A stretch of DNA of 29,914 nucleotides from an uncultured Eubacterium sp. GTDB taxonomy: Bacteria; Bacillota_A; Clostridia; Lachnospirales; Lachnospiraceae. Made by a program: the position numbers and the translations under genes. Location of the stretch: assembly GCA_947653505.1 (NCBI GenBank), contig CANTHI010000001.1:1-29914 (forward strand). Reading direction: 5' to 3'. The notes beneath the pieces are model-generated. The model was not told the origin of the DNA. It searched no databases and was given only the letters and a program-made list of their open reading frames with translations. Below are positions 29,913 through 29,914 of this stretch, piece after piece. The first letter of the stretch is position 1, and each line of letters starts with the position of its first letter.

Positions 29913-29914
29913 TT

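Overview
The window looks like part of a mobilizable plasmid (or plasmid-derived element) from a low-GC gut Firmicute, most likely Lachnospiraceae/Clostridia. Grounds: AGGAGG-type ribosome binding sites, TTGACA/TATAAT promoters, AT-rich intergenic DNA, and a gene set (MobV relaxase, ParA with a small partner, PcfK/PcfJ, SNF2-helicase/methyltransferase giant, Rpn nucleases, SLOG, SprT-like, DUF488) typical of large clostridial plasmids and integrative elements. No rRNA, tRNA, CRISPR or complete insertion sequence was seen.

Left part (1-6.1 kb, genes on the minus strand): a MobV/Pre relaxase runs off the left edge. Upstream lie tandem repeats, a nested inverted repeat and a striking array of six 45-bp imperfect palindromes at about 66-bp spacing. 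Beyond the array is a gene for a diverged paralog of the same relaxase in which every catalytic motif-III residue is replaced. A remnant of a Rep_3 replication initiator, a small membrane protein and a serine recombinase follow. Next is an iteron-type origin: 20-bp repeats, a consensus DnaA box and an AT-rich tract.

Maintenance block (6.2-9.1 kb, minus strand): a Cys-rich winged-helix-type protein, proposed here as the replication initiator, has a long leader with its own promoter, an internal hairpin-T-run (attenuator-like) and an oppositely oriented promoter-terminator unit. This is the layout of countertranscribed-RNA/attenuation copy-number control. Next to it are ParA and a small partner, flanked by AT-rich operator/centromere-like repeats.

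Accessory block (9.2-29.1 kb, plus strand): DUF488, an Rpn nuclease, a PAPS-reductase-like PP-loop protein with an unknown partner, small unknown genes, a Fic toxin with a short overlapping antitoxin, the 2052-residue methyltransferase-helicase, PcfK (C-terminal clamp-binding-like QMSLF), PcfJ, a SLOG protein, a second Rpn nuclease plus a shard of a third, a SprT-like protein, two paralogs sharing a DCSDYPGGDAAF core, and a DUF5688-like protein. Six of these genes share a leader made of a small GC-rich hairpin followed at once by (C)GGGTG(CAT). The hairpin sequence changes but the pairing is kept. The right edge holds two minus-strand XRE regulators and a strong plus-strand promoter between them.

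Most promising undescribed items: the palindrome array next to the catalytically dead relaxase paralog, the repeated hairpin-GGGTG leader, and the antisense/attenuator arrangement in front of the Cys-rich initiator candidate. All calls come from reading sequence only; no searches were run.
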